Source: Chondrilla cf. caribensis (lineage: Eukaryota; Porifera; Demospongiae; Chondrillida; Chondrillidae). Taken from it: a stretch of DNA of 64,000 nucleotides. Below the pieces are notes generated by a model. The model was not told the DNA's origin, did no database searches, and saw nothing but the letters and a program-made list of their open reading frames with translations. Positions 34,095 to 47,100 of the stretch are shown here, in pieces (position 1 is the stretch's first letter; every line of letters begins with the position of its first letter). Location: positions 2,181,721-2,245,720 of the forward strand of contig OZ026570.1 in assembly GCA_964020155.1 (NCBI GenBank), given 5' to 3'. The position numbers were made by a program, and so were the translations under genes.

Positions 34095-36733
34095 TCACAA
34101 ATGTAACAGTTCTGGGTTGATGTGCATTGAGGAGAGAATCATTCTTGCTGACATATCTTCCACATCAGTACAATTCTGTAGTTGGGACAATACTTGACTG
34201 GCAACATCTTCCCACCTACATGCTAACTGTTTCAGTTCATCTCTGGTAGTCTGCATAATTACCAGTAAACATGCAATTATAATATATTTAGGGTAACAGC
34301 ACATTCACATGTTATGTACATCACAGCAGTTAATATCCAAGCATTTAATATCACTAAGTCTAGTGGGAGAAATTATAAACTACAAATATGAAAAATAAGC
34401 TTCAGCACATACAATAATTTTTCTGAAATGTGAAGAAACAGATTTACATATGTACGTAGGTATGCACAATGTTCAGCATCAACTAATCATTTAATTAATA
34501 ATGAGTAATCAATTCCCTCATACATAAGCAATGCTGGTGATAGCAGTGGTCATATTTTAACCTAAATCATAATGTTGTAGATTGAACATTTGAACATTTG
34601 GTCGGCCATCTTGTTGGTACAAGATGGCTGACTTACTAAATACTTTTATAGTATAGTAATGTAAGGATTTTGAAACACTTCTTCCCTTTGCTGTTATGCA
34701 AACTGGGTCACTATGTGATAGTAGTAACATGAAGTGAGGCCCTTTGAAATGAAATGTACTGTAGTGCATGAAATGTTCAATAGAAATGGCATTCGTATCG
34801 TAGACTCAGTGTCAGATTCTATTGCGGCTCATTTATTTGCGACACAATTTCTGAGTACGGGAAGTTGTCTGCATGAAATATGAACAGAGAGCAAGGATTT
34901 GACACAAATTTAGGAAAAGAAGGGTTTTTGGTAACCACTCGGTGTGAATGGGTAATAAGGTGAAAGATCACACACTGCATGACAATATAGACTTAATTGA
35001 TTCTAAAACTGATTAGTACAGAGATACATTTCAAAAGTCCAAATTTATTGAATGTCCAAACAAAATGACTTTGCTGGGAACCAAAAGCTCATCTTCACCA
35101 CCGCATAAGGAAACACTTACCTTCTTTTCATTTACGTGTAGGGAAGAAAGTTTTGCAATACGCTTCTTCTTCATGTTAATTTCTCTTTCCAAAGAGCTAC
35201 ATTTCTCGATTAGAAAACGACACCTTGTTTCATTGTTAGCCTGTTGAATATCCTCCTGAGGAAGTGATGCTGAGTTTGGTTCCTCTGTGAGTGGAGATAT
35301 GTTTGAGAACCTAAAATTAGCAATCCAATAGATTGTTGGTTTGCGTTTAATGGTGATATTCCTGCAGACAACTGTACCACTGTTCAACCACGTCTCTAAC
35401 ATTTTCTGTACAGAGCAAAAGTATTCATTACAATATTCCACTTGGATATCAGAAGTAGTAATAAAAACCAAAAAAACATGTTTTAGATGTACATGTGTGC
35501 ACTTGTGACATCTTATAACTTGCAGATATGCAGATGATGACTGCAGCATATGATACAAACTTCTTTCAAACTTTTATCACATACCGTATAGCAGGAAATT
35601 TTCACAGGTCCAAAATTTCACGAAATGCACCTTGGCCTAATATTTGCGGTTCATAGTTTCATGATGTTGCAATCAAAGACAAGTATTGTGCAATGTTATA
35701 CTGAAAATTCATGGTTGTAATTTCGCACCTTCAGTCAAATCGAGAAAATTATGACCTCACAAAAATTTCTCGCTATACGGTATACTCCATACTATGCTTA
35801 AAGGTACAGAACCAGCCTTTATTAGCAGCCTACTACCACCGCTGAGAACATACACTTACAATCCAAATACTGTATTCCCTAATGTAAGCCCTATAACTTC
35901 AACCACCATAAAGGAGAGGTAAACAGTGATTCAGGAGACATAGGGGGGTTTGAAACACATGCCTTTCTTTTATGATAATGTTGAGCTGTGGCTACCTGTC
36001 TACCAGTGGCAGTGGTCTTCACATAAGGAGATATCACTGGCTTAATCTGGATCAATAGCTGAGAGGTACTGTTTGCTAAAGGTTGGGTGCACGTGTTCCA
36101 GTGCATCCCGAGTCAAAGGCAATCTGGGAACCCCCATGAAAATAGCACCTCCTAAGTAAAATATCCTAGGAATATGGCTCCCCCTTAGGGAAATTCATCC
36201 AGCAATACGAATTCGGGGACGCTGATATGGGTAGAGTATTTTACTCGGGGTACCAATAACGGGAGGTCGAACTCACCATGACACCAGCTACCAATTAAGG
36301 TAGGCGGGGTAATTTCGAACTGTCGTTAATTCCGAACATGTCGATTTTCTACCTAATTCGGTCAATAATGAGCAGACCAAAGAATGCTGTTTCTCACCTG
36401 GTGTGTAAGGATTAAGAATATGAACTATAAATGATAGTTTCTTGAAAATAATACGGTGAGAGACCAACTGTTCGGAATTAGGCACTGTTCGAAAATACCC
36501 GCGCTTACCTTACATTAATTTTCTTTACATTTGCTGTTGGTAAGCAGATTAGGTGTACACAACTGTTGGAATAAATTAACCTGTTAACTCACCATACAAT
36601 CGGTTTCAACCTCAGAACAGTGAGTATGGACGGATCTTGCTTGACAGATTGTAGTTACCTCTTGTTTACAAAATGGTACGTCAGGTGCAAGCAGTTCCAC
36701 ACTAGAATTCATCTCTGCGCTGTCATTCATCAT
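34095..36733 (-). CDS. SFR1: Swi5-dependent recombination DNA repair protein 1 (SFR1/MEI5) homologue
   Basis: Three exons read on the minus strand: 36733-36593 (MMNDSAEMNSSVEL start), 35405-35121 and 34250-34095, with phase-0 GT-AG introns, 193 aa. The diagnostic part is the C-terminus: a coiled coil (CSSLEREINMKKKRIAKLSS) followed by TTRDELKQLACRWEDVASQV and MSARMILSSMHINPELLHL. This follows the vertebrate SFR1 order: coiled coil, then a K/RW-S-Q-L-LQ helix, then a conserved block ending in a DDKLLHY-type motif. SFR1 pairs with SWI5 to stimulate RAD51 strand exchange in homologous recombination in the nucleus. The vertebrate protein is ~245 aa; the N-terminal half is shorter here and poorly conserved. 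Possible extra exon at 36106-35950 (KRKACVSNPPMSPESLF) was not included because no donor follows. A MITE sits in intron 1. Confidence 0.8.
35584..35780. mobile_element. 197-bp MITE (family C) in SFR1 intron 1
   Basis: It begins CCGTATAGCAGGAAATTTTC and ends AAAATTTCTCGCTATACGG, with TA on both sides (35582-35583, 35781-35782). The ends are inverted repeats. A diverged fragment of the same family starts near 61587. Confidence 0.75.
36195..36272. repeat. Dispersed repeat copy (partner at 19868-19945)
   Basis: ACGAATTCGGGGACGCTGAT and TTTTACTCGGGGTACCAA recur at 19868-19945. Confidence 0.55.
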
Positions 36734-36857
36734 CCCTGTTTGGTGGTTAGAGAAGGATTGCTATTATAATCGGTTGACTATCTACGACAACAATATTATT
36801 ACAAAACACCTACCATCGGTAAGAGAACGCTCTCTTCCTTCTGCACTCACGCACACA

Positions 36858-36879
36858 TCACGTGACAATTAGGCGGGAA
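36858..36879 (-). promoter_or_regulatory. E-box and E2F-like site upstream of SFR1
   Basis: CACGTG (E-box, ~36859) and GGCGGGAA (E2F-type, 36872-36879) lie 125-145 bases upstream of the SFR1 ATG. E2F control would fit an S-phase recombination gene. Both are short motifs and may be chance. Confidence 0.3.
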
Positions 36880-38141
36880 TTGTGGACATGCCAACATAGA
36901 CCCTCAACGCTTATGGTGTCGATTTCAAGGACGAAAGGTTCGTACTACCATACTGACTTGTGAGATGTAGGTACTGTATTATTAATAGGATTAATGATTG
37001 AGTATATTTCACCTTCCCATTTGGCCTATTTTGGGGTTGTATGGATTTCCGTTTTCTTTCGGCCAGATCTTAAAATTCTACCAGACATAAGTTTTATGCT
37101 GATTCTTGTATATAGCTTTTACCCATTGTTTCAATAGGCCATCCAGGACTTTTTCTTCATCTCAGTCCGCCTTTTAAAGCTATCAATATTTTGTCCTACG
37201 TATCATTCCTCATTGTCGCGTACATTCTAACTTCTGTCGTTTGAGCGGTTTGTATCATCTATGGTTTGAGCATTGACTGTGAAACGCACTAAGAACGCAA
37301 CATAACGTACTATTCCGAAACTATTAGTCAGTGATAGCGACGAGAGATGAAGCTATACACCCTTAGGTTAGTACACCTTCAACATGTAAGTCAGTGCTCA
37401 AATACTTCGTGAAACACGGTATTGATTTAAAATAGACGGACCGCACTCAAATAGTAACCTACTACCTACCTATTGTGGACCGTTCCCAATCTGTATGTTA
37501 AACATGCTATTGTGAAGCAAATATGTCCTATTATACGTATATTGTGAAGCCCCCTCCCCTACAAGTATGTCTATTCGTCAAGTAATAGTGCTACATCTAG
37601 CATTGATCGTATACAAGGGTTCGGCTGAGGAGTTTGCACAAAAAGTATGACCAGGTCCACTGAATTATGAATATTGTGTACATTTGCAATGTTCACTACT
37701 GGTGACCAGATGGATGATCCATAAAGTACAGTGTACTGACTCCTCTGCTGAACCTGTAGTGATGTAGGGATTATGGCTTTGCCAAAAGAGGTTGAAAGTA
37801 ATACATGGATTACAAGAATTCTGTTGGCAAGGGTGAAATATTATTAGCCACTAACCTGTTGTGAACTGTATCAACCAATGTTATTCAGATAATTGTACAA
37901 TGTTTGATTGTTTTGGGATGATTCATAGCAAACCCAGGGAAACCTGGTATTCTCCCTAGAGTAACTCACTCTTCTAATATGGAGTACGTAGTTGCGTCAC
38001 TAATAGTGACTCCAGCTCTGCACCTCAACTCAAATCCTGTATGAAACCCTGCTTTTCATTGAAACGTTGTATATTTGTCATGTTACGTACTTTTATGGAA
38101 TGTTACTCCCTGTATTCACTTTTACACTAAAGGGAACTGAC
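36880..38141. other. Divergent intergenic region between SFR1 and TOP2
   Basis: It separates the minus-strand SFR1 from the plus-strand topoisomerase II gene and must hold both promoters and the TOP2 5' UTR. An AG at 38129-38131 just before GGGAACTGACATGG could be the acceptor of a 5' UTR intron. No other gene is seen. Confidence 0.4.
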
Positions 38142-41100
38142 ATGGCTGACAGTGACAAGTCAAAGAGACTTTCTGTGGAAAGGATTTACCAGAAGAAGAC
38201 ACAGTTGGAGCATATACTTCTACGCCCCGACACCTATATAGGGAGTGTTGAAGATGTTACACAGCCAATGTGGGTGTATGATGACATCCAAGATGCCATT
38301 GTTCAAAGACAAATCAAATTTGTTCCTGGGTTGTACAAAATATTTGATGAGATTCTTGGTGAGCATGATAATGATTTACGTCGATAGGGCAGTATCTGCT
38401 GTTACGTACGTACATGTACATACGTATGTGAATCCGTACTTTGCAAGTGTGCATGTTATGTACGTACATGTGTATGTGTATACAAAAGTGGAATAACAAA
38501 AGGATGGGTAGCATTTTTCCTGTAATATGCATTTTTATTCAGCACTATGCTTTATTGTCACTATACATACACGGGTTTTGATTTGGTTTCTCAGCCTGCA
38601 TACGTACATACGTACTAGCTCAAACAACTCATGTAAACATAACTTTGCCTTTGGTTTCAATTGAAATTGACATAAACATGCTGTGAAATGCTCGTACTTT
38701 TGTATACGTACGTATGTATGTGATTGTATGTACGTACGTACAAGGTGCAGGTTCATTTTGTGGCAACTACGTATGAGAGGCTAATAAGCAACTGTTCTAT
38801 ACATAGATGTATAAAATGCTATCTTTGTACCATTTCCACTTATAGTCAATGCTGCAGACAACAAGCAACGAGATCCAAAAATGAGTGCCATCAAAGTTGT
38901 TATTGATACGTAAGTACAGTATGTATTGCTTGATGTTATGTATTATGCAGACAAGAACCTCCTATCCTGTAATGTAATATTTTACATTGTTCAACTTTAT
39001 AATATGGTGTTGATGTGAGAATTGCACAGCAGCAGAGATGAAGTACATGCATTATATATTTCCTACTTTTCCACTATGGCAGTATTTTTTGACTCTATGG
39101 TGTCAAGAAGTCCGTTATTTGCCTCTGTTCAGATGGTAGTGATCTACGTATTCTGTAAATCTGAACTTTAGTAGTTCAAAACAAATTGTGTTTGTTTTTT
39201 CGACTATGCCTGTCATAATAGACCCATATGCATTGTGTATATTTTGTACATATGTACACATGTGCTTGTTTACTTATAGTGATAAGAATGTGATAAGCAT
39301 TTGGAACAACGGACGAGGTATTCCAGTTGAGATGCACAAGAAAGAAGGGATGTATGTACCTTCCATGATATTTGGACATCTCTTGACCTCTTCCAACTAT
39401 GATGATAAGCAAAAGAAAGTCACTGGAGGGAGAAACGGATATGGTGCCAAGCTTTGCAATATCTTCAGCACTTTGTTCACTGTTGAAACTGCCAATAGTG
39501 AATCAGGGAAGGCTTTTAAGCAGGTTAGAACCAATAGTGTCAAATGAGTTTTATGTCTTATGTGTGTATGGTGGGTATGTACAGTACTAGAAGGTTATGA
39601 GATCTAATGAAATACGTACCTACATAATATTACGTTTACACATCCTAGTGGAATGAAACATTGTAATGGTTGTGTCAGCCAAATCTAATTCTGTACCTTT
39701 TGATTTCAGACTTGGAGGAATAACATGTCGCAAGCCGAAACTGCGAAAATCCTCAGTGCCAAGGGAGACTACACAAAGGTCACATTTTGTCCAGATCTTC
39801 CGAAGTTTGGGATGACTTGTTTGGATAGAGATACAGTAGCTTTGCTTACAAGAAGAATTTATGACTTAGCAGGCTGTCTGTCTGGAGTTAAAGTGTATTT
39901 GAATGAGAAGCGCATACCAGTAGGTAGCACACATCCATGTGTATACATGTACGTACATGTAAGACATACGTACGTACAGAATAATGTATGTGCATATGTG
40001 TAGTACTTACGTACGTACATACGTAATTATACCCAATTGTACTACGTATTTACGTCATAATTAGTTACATAGTTATTAACAGCAAATAGTATCTCAGTGC
40101 ATCATGATTGCACTACTGTCAATACTAGTAGTTTTTGAAACCCCCCATCAATTGATTATGTACTGTACAGTACGTATGTATGTAATAAGAACTAATTTCC
40201 TTATTGCAATTTCCTACATGCATACAGCTACGTAATAATGCTAATTCCAGTCAGCTGAACTGTGTTGTCTAAGGGATTTGGAATATCATCTCTGTAATAC
40301 ATGTGTATGTACTGTATTCATGTTGTTTTGTACAAGTACATACCTACGTACGTACATATGTTCAGTACTGAAATTGTGGTGTATTTGTATTCATGTATAT
40401 CTACAGGTATCTGGATTCAAGCAGTATGTGGATATGTACTTGAAGGTTGATGGAGCTGATGATGATGCTGCTTCAGATGTTCGCAAAGTTGTGTATGAGA
40501 AGGTGAATCCGCGCTGGGAGGTTTGTGTAACAGTGAGCAATAATGGCTTCCAACAAGCAAGCTTTGTGAACTCCATAGCAACAACAAAGGTACGCACTGA
40601 ATGTATGTATGTAGATGTGGGCCATGTACTATGTACTATGTATGTATGTATATTTGTGTATGAAATACAGTAAATTCTGTATTTACATACATTTACATAA
40701 ATAAGTAGGTGCATGTATGTACCTGACTTGTGATGTTAATATAATGCACGTGTCTATGTGTACGTACGTGGCTCCTACGAATTTCTGTCAGTGGTTCTGT
40801 ATACACTTGAGAATGTCAGGAAATGAAATTTCAATCACTTGTAGTATGTACGTATGTTGTACTGTTTTACTCAGCCACCTCTCCTAAAATTCTAATCCAT
40901 ATTTCATTGTTACAATTTCAATAAAATTACTTGATGAGAGTAATCTTGATGATGGGAACAATGGACACAGTACATCTAAAGCCATATGTTCACCTTGTTG
41001 TACTGTATGTATGTATTGTGGGAGGCCATCTGAAATTTTTGTTTCAGCCTGTTTATTACTTAGTTGTAAACACAAGAATTCCTTTCACCATAGGGTGGGA

Positions 41101-44100
41101 AACACATGGACCATGTGGTGGATCCTTTGGTAACTAAAATTGCAGAAACTGTGAAGAAGAAAAACAAGGGTGGCATGGAACTCCGCCCTCATCAGATTAA
41201 AAGTCACCTGTGGATTTTTGTTAACTGCTTGATTGAGAATCCAGCATTTGACTCTCAGACAAAAGAAAATATGACTCTAAAGCAGTCAGCCTTCGGTTCC
41301 AAATGTGAATTCAGTGAAAAATTTGTGAAGGAGGTTAGTGGGTACAGTAGAACTTGCTTAGTAAATATCCTGGACATACGTATATATTCCTGGATAGTAC
41401 GTACTTGCACTTTACTTGGTCCCTAGTTCATGTACACTGTGTCACCCAGTACTGATTGTCAGTGCATATGTACGTACATACCTTGGATGAGAAGTATGGT
41501 TTAGGTGTTCCCTTTAGAAATGTACGTACTAACTAAGTAAGTTTGACTCTGCATATGGACGTGCATATTACTGTAATATATGTACATTGTAGTTGTTACC
41601 AGAAAATGAATTAATAAGGCTAATTGTGGTACAACCATCGCCTGATAGTGTGCCCTTACTGTGGTATACATACATACGTACGTACATAACTTTCAGTGCT
41701 TTGCAGTAGAGACCATAGTAACAGTAATCAAAAACTAACTCTGCTTCGTGATGACCAGGCAAGGGTATTCTTTATTTGAATTATTTTCATACATATGTAT
41801 AATAAATTCATACAGTACGTAAGTACGTATTGTTTGTGCGTAATATGTTATGCATATACAAGTGTACATTTATCCATGCACAGGTATTGAAATGTGGAGT
41901 GGTTGAAAGTTGCATTGCGTGGGCTCAGGCCAAATCAAAGGTCCAATTGAACAAATTGAAAAAAGGCAGCGGTCCAAAGAATTCCAAGCTTCGGGGTATT
42001 GCTAAGCTAGACGACGCCAACAATGCTGGAGGCAAAGGAGCAAAGGATTGCACTCTGATCGTCACAGAGGGTGATTCAGCCAAAGCATTGGCCATTTCAG
42101 GGCTGAGTGTTGTTGGACGAGACAGTTATGGAGTGTTCCCCCTTCGTGGAAAGCTACTGAATGTTCGGGATGCATCTCACAAACAGGTAAGCATGTACAT
42201 ACGTAGTAGGTGCAAGCCTATAATAGATCATACGTACATATGTCGGTGAATACATGTGAAGACAAAGTACAGTATAAGTGATCCACGAGATCAGTACTTG
42301 TTGTTGGATTTCCTTATCATGTTGAGCTGAATACGTATGTGTACAGTACACTACTACAGCAAATGGAAAAGAGCTCAAACATTTGGTTTGGGTTAAACAT
42401 CAACTTATCCTGAAGATGTTTGTCTTAACGAGTTTATGTGGTACATGTACATACGTACATATGTTGCATGGACAAATCAGTGTCAAGTGTGCAAATGTCT
42501 GCACTATTTGTACAATTCCCATACCAGGTAATTGTTAATAACAAATCATTGTTCAGCTATGATAACAATGCTGTACAAGTGTTACACACCTACGTATGTA
42601 CATTATTTTATATGGAAACATACCATATTATATCAACTAAAGTACCTCTGCTAGGGCTGTAACTATTACCTATCATACTGTACAGATTGAAAGCAGTGAC
42701 CATATGTATACTAAGTATTACCATTCCTGATGAAATGGTATACGTACGTACGTATGCATTTTTATTTGTATAGCAGATCATTTAGTCCTAGTATGTATAT
42801 GAATGATAATATATGTAGACACAGGTGGGAAGCCCAATAACTACGTACATATGTAGTTGCACATAGGGACCTACTATCAAGGCAAGGCTTCTATTGCTTT
42901 ATTCCATTGCTACCAATCAGTTTTACAACTGAGATGTAAGGAGTATGTATAGTACGTACGTATATGTATGTACATGAATGTTGTGTGATGATCCAGAGCA
43001 ACTCTATACAGTAATGAATATTACATATGTTCTTTTTGTTTTAGCTGATGAGCAACGAGGAAATAATGAATCTTGTGAAGATCATTGGTCTAGAATTTGG
43101 AAAGCGTTATGGTGATGATAGTGGCCGCAAATTGTTGAGATATGGTCATTTGATGATCATGGCTGATCAAGATCAGGATGGTTCGCATATTAAAGGGCTT
43201 GTGATCAATTTCATCCATCATAATTGGCCTGAGCTCCTCAGAGTTGACTTTGTTAGAGAATTTATTACTCCCATTGTCAAGGTTTGTACTTGTGTAGTTA
43301 ATTGTGTATGCAAAAGTGATATGTACATATGTACGTACATACGTACGTACATACGTAGGTATGCATATGCAAGCTAACATGTATGTACGTATGTACGTAC
43401 GTATGTTAATATGTGTATACATACGTATGTACATTTGAATGCTCTGGTACGCTGCATATACACTAGTACCCTCCAGGAGTCCTTCCAACCCATTCCAAGG
43501 AGATACGTACATACGTATGTACTCACACTTTACTACTACTTAACTGTCATATATACGTATGTGAACTAGAGTACAGTTACAAATACACTTCTGCTTTGTT
43601 TCACAATCTGCCGTTAGTCAAAATATGTATTGACACAAAGTACATACAACAATGTAGAAATAAGTTTGTAACTGTACTGCGGCACTGTTCAGCCATATGG
43701 CATATTACACATGTCCTACTTGTTGATTACATACATATACGTACGTGCAGTTTTATGTACGTATGTACATAATATATTTTCATTGTATTTGACACACATA
43801 TTGTAATTGAGGTTATATCAATTGAAAGCTTTACGTACGTATATATTGTGTGCATATGTATCTACATAGGTTACCAAAGGAGGGAATGAAATCCCATTCT
43901 TCAGTCTTCCTGAATTTGAGCACTGGAAAGCCACCACTGAGAACCATCATACCTGGAAAGTGAAGTATTATAAGGGTCTTGGGACAAGTACAAGTAAAGA
44001 AGCAAAGGAATACTTCTCTGACATGGACCGGCACTGCATCAAGTTCAAGTACAGTGGAGTTGAAGATGACCGTGCTATTGAACTGGTGGGTGTAGACATC

Positions 44101-47100
44101 ATTTGGCTGTTATAGCCCTATCCATAGTTCACTGCATTGCCCAATTCATTCCAGGCATTTTCTAAGGATAAGAGTGATATGCGAAAGGAATGGCTCACTG
44201 AATGGTTGGGTAGACGCAGAGAAAAGAGAGAGCTTGGACTCAATGAGGTATTGCATGATTGTCACAGATTCTCAACATTACAGTACATACATATGTGTAT
44301 GTAATGAAATATGCGTATAAGACTATTATCTTCGGATACACTACATGCTCACTCTCCACTTTTATGCGTACGCGCATAGCTGTACATTCGTTCTATCTCC
44401 TCCATCGCAACATGTGTGTAATATCTACCAGCACTACTATGAGCTCATTCTGTTTGTACACATGTGTACATGTACATACGTACGTACGTACGTACATCTG
44501 TCATGAAACTGTTGTAAGCCTAACATGCAAGGCATAAAATAAACCCATCTTTTATCACATATGTACCTGGAAAACTTGGGCATTTAGCTTTACAGCAGTA
44601 TTTGTCAGCCTAGCAGTGTACTACCAAATATGCCCAATACTTGGCAGTAATGTAACTGCATTACATGGCTAAAGCAAGCATAACTGCCAAATTTAACTTA
44701 CATATTATATTTGTACGTACATAAATTCAATCACACTGATTTCTTAGCTTATTTTTGGCCACCTGTACTTCCGACGTAGTACGGTCCTACTTGCTTAGTA
44801 ATTACCTGGTCTGTACAGTGCATACTCCTGGATAATGAGTCCACCTACGTAACTCAGTTCCTAGCGTATACATTACATGTCGAACAGTACTGATGATAAG
44901 TACCTCTGATGAAAAACAAGTAATTTGAGTTCAAAAACTCGTGGGGCTGCCGCCCCCCGCACTCGAATTACTTGCGCGTATTTCTTAGGTTCAGAAGAAC
45001 CTTCGCTGAAGTTATCACGTTTGGCGAAGCTTCAGCGCACGAATTCTAGCCCAAATTCAAATTGTCGGCGTTCGAAATCGGCCATCTTTATTTCGCGCAA
45101 TATAAATTCTAATATAAATTCATTGTTGCGGTTACGCGTAGGAACACATATTATATATATATCTATCTATCGGACGAGCGTTACATACCGGAAGTCGAAA
45201 TGAAAACAATATAGGGGCTGCCTGTGGCAGCCCCTAAAAATCAGATTTGGTGTGTCCCCAAGGTACTTTCTAAGCAAATTTGACTGTAGTACTCATAATC
45301 TTACTTGTGACTTGTTTGGGATTATCTCTTATCTCCCCTGCAGTCTTACCTCTATGGAGAGAGAGTTGAACATGTCACCTACAGTGAATTCGTCAACAAG
45401 GAATTGATTCTGTTCTCCAATGCTGACAATGAGAGATCGATTCCTTCATTAGTAGATGGTAAGTGCCTATACATAGTGTGTCTACAATAGAAATTCAACT
45501 GCAGGTGTGTACATATGTACATACGTACGTATGTACGTGTATACCTATGTGTATTCCAGCAACAAATGATATTGAAGTGGTACATTGTGATGTGTGGATA
45601 CTGTACATAGGATTGAACTGTATTATTACAACACCAGCATTAATGTGTATGAACAGTACGTACGTACGTATGTACTGTGTTTAGCCTGTACGTAGTTGAA
45701 GTTGATACTGCTATTCAATGCATTACTGGTGTGTTTATTCATGATTTAATTGCCTTTAACTTCCTTGTACTGTTTAGTACATATATCACTGTACATACTT
45801 ACGTACGTATGTGTGTACATACACTTACGTACATATGTACATACGTATGTAGTATGTATGTGTTACCATGTACACACTTCCCATATGTCTATTAGGGCTA
45901 AAGCCTGGTCAGAGAAAAGTGCTCTTCACTTGCCTGAAAAGGAATGATAAAAGAGAAGTGAAAGTTGCTCAGTTGGCTGGATCTGTTGCTGAACTCTCAG
46001 CTTACCATCATGGAGAGGTATGCTCATGCTTGAACACACACATACGTGCAAGGTATGCCTAGCCAAGTGGTTTTAAGGGGACCAAAATATGGTTTAGGAA
46101 CACAAATACAATGGTTATCCAATAATAATGTTTATAAAGACATTCTCAAAGGGAGATGGTAAAATTTTCATGCCTACAAAAAACACTATACTGATGTGAC
46201 AAAACGTAATTGGTAACATGTAAAATGATTGTCACCTGATCCTGTTATACATGGACTATAATAATAATATTGTGGACATTATAACATGAATTAAACTGTT
46301 TAACACTTGTTTTTAAACTCAATTTGTGATTTTTTTTTAACTACGTAGGCTGTAATAAAGTTTTTATATGTATGTTCTACAGGCTTCCTTGATGTCCACA
46401 ATTATCAACTTGGCTCAGAATTTTGTGGGATCAAACAACGTCAATTTGCTTCAGCCTCTGGGTCAGTTTGGGACACGCTTGTGTGGAGGGAAGGATGCTG
46501 CCAGCCCTCGATATATCTTCACAATGCTGAGCCCTTTGACAAGGAAGATCTTCAATTCTGATGACGACCATGGTTTGAAGTTTCTGTCTGAAGACAACCT
46601 GAGTATCGAACCAGAGTGGTATTGTCCCATCATCCCACTCATCCTGGTTAATGGATGCGAGGGTATTGGAACGGGATATTCAACATCTGTGCCGAATCAT
46701 GACCCTCGTGAAGTAGTGGAGAACCTCAAGAGGATGATGAACGGTCTGGAACCACTGCCAATGGTAAGTAAGTTGAATATCCAATACTCTGGAAGTGTCT
46801 AGCTAGTCTAATCTAGTACTGTAGTCAAGTTAACTTCAAAAGCCAAGATTATGTGGAGTACGTATGTCTGTAATTTCTTATGGAAATCCAGGCTCCAAAG
46901 TACAAGCATTTCAGAGGCACCATAGCTCATGTAACCCCAGCCAAGTACTCCGTTTATGGCAATATCTCACGTCTCAGCTCCACTACTCTGGAAATTACTG
47001 AATTGCCCATCAGGAAGTGGACTCAGGACTATAAAGAGTCTGTCCTAGAGCCCATGCTTCATGGAACAGATAAGGTGGAACCATACATACAGTGAGTACT

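Noticed and set aside
35891..36106. Extra SFR1 exon
   Set aside because: KRKACVSNPPMSPESLF looks plausible, but no GT donor in a usable phase follows and the three-exon model already closes.
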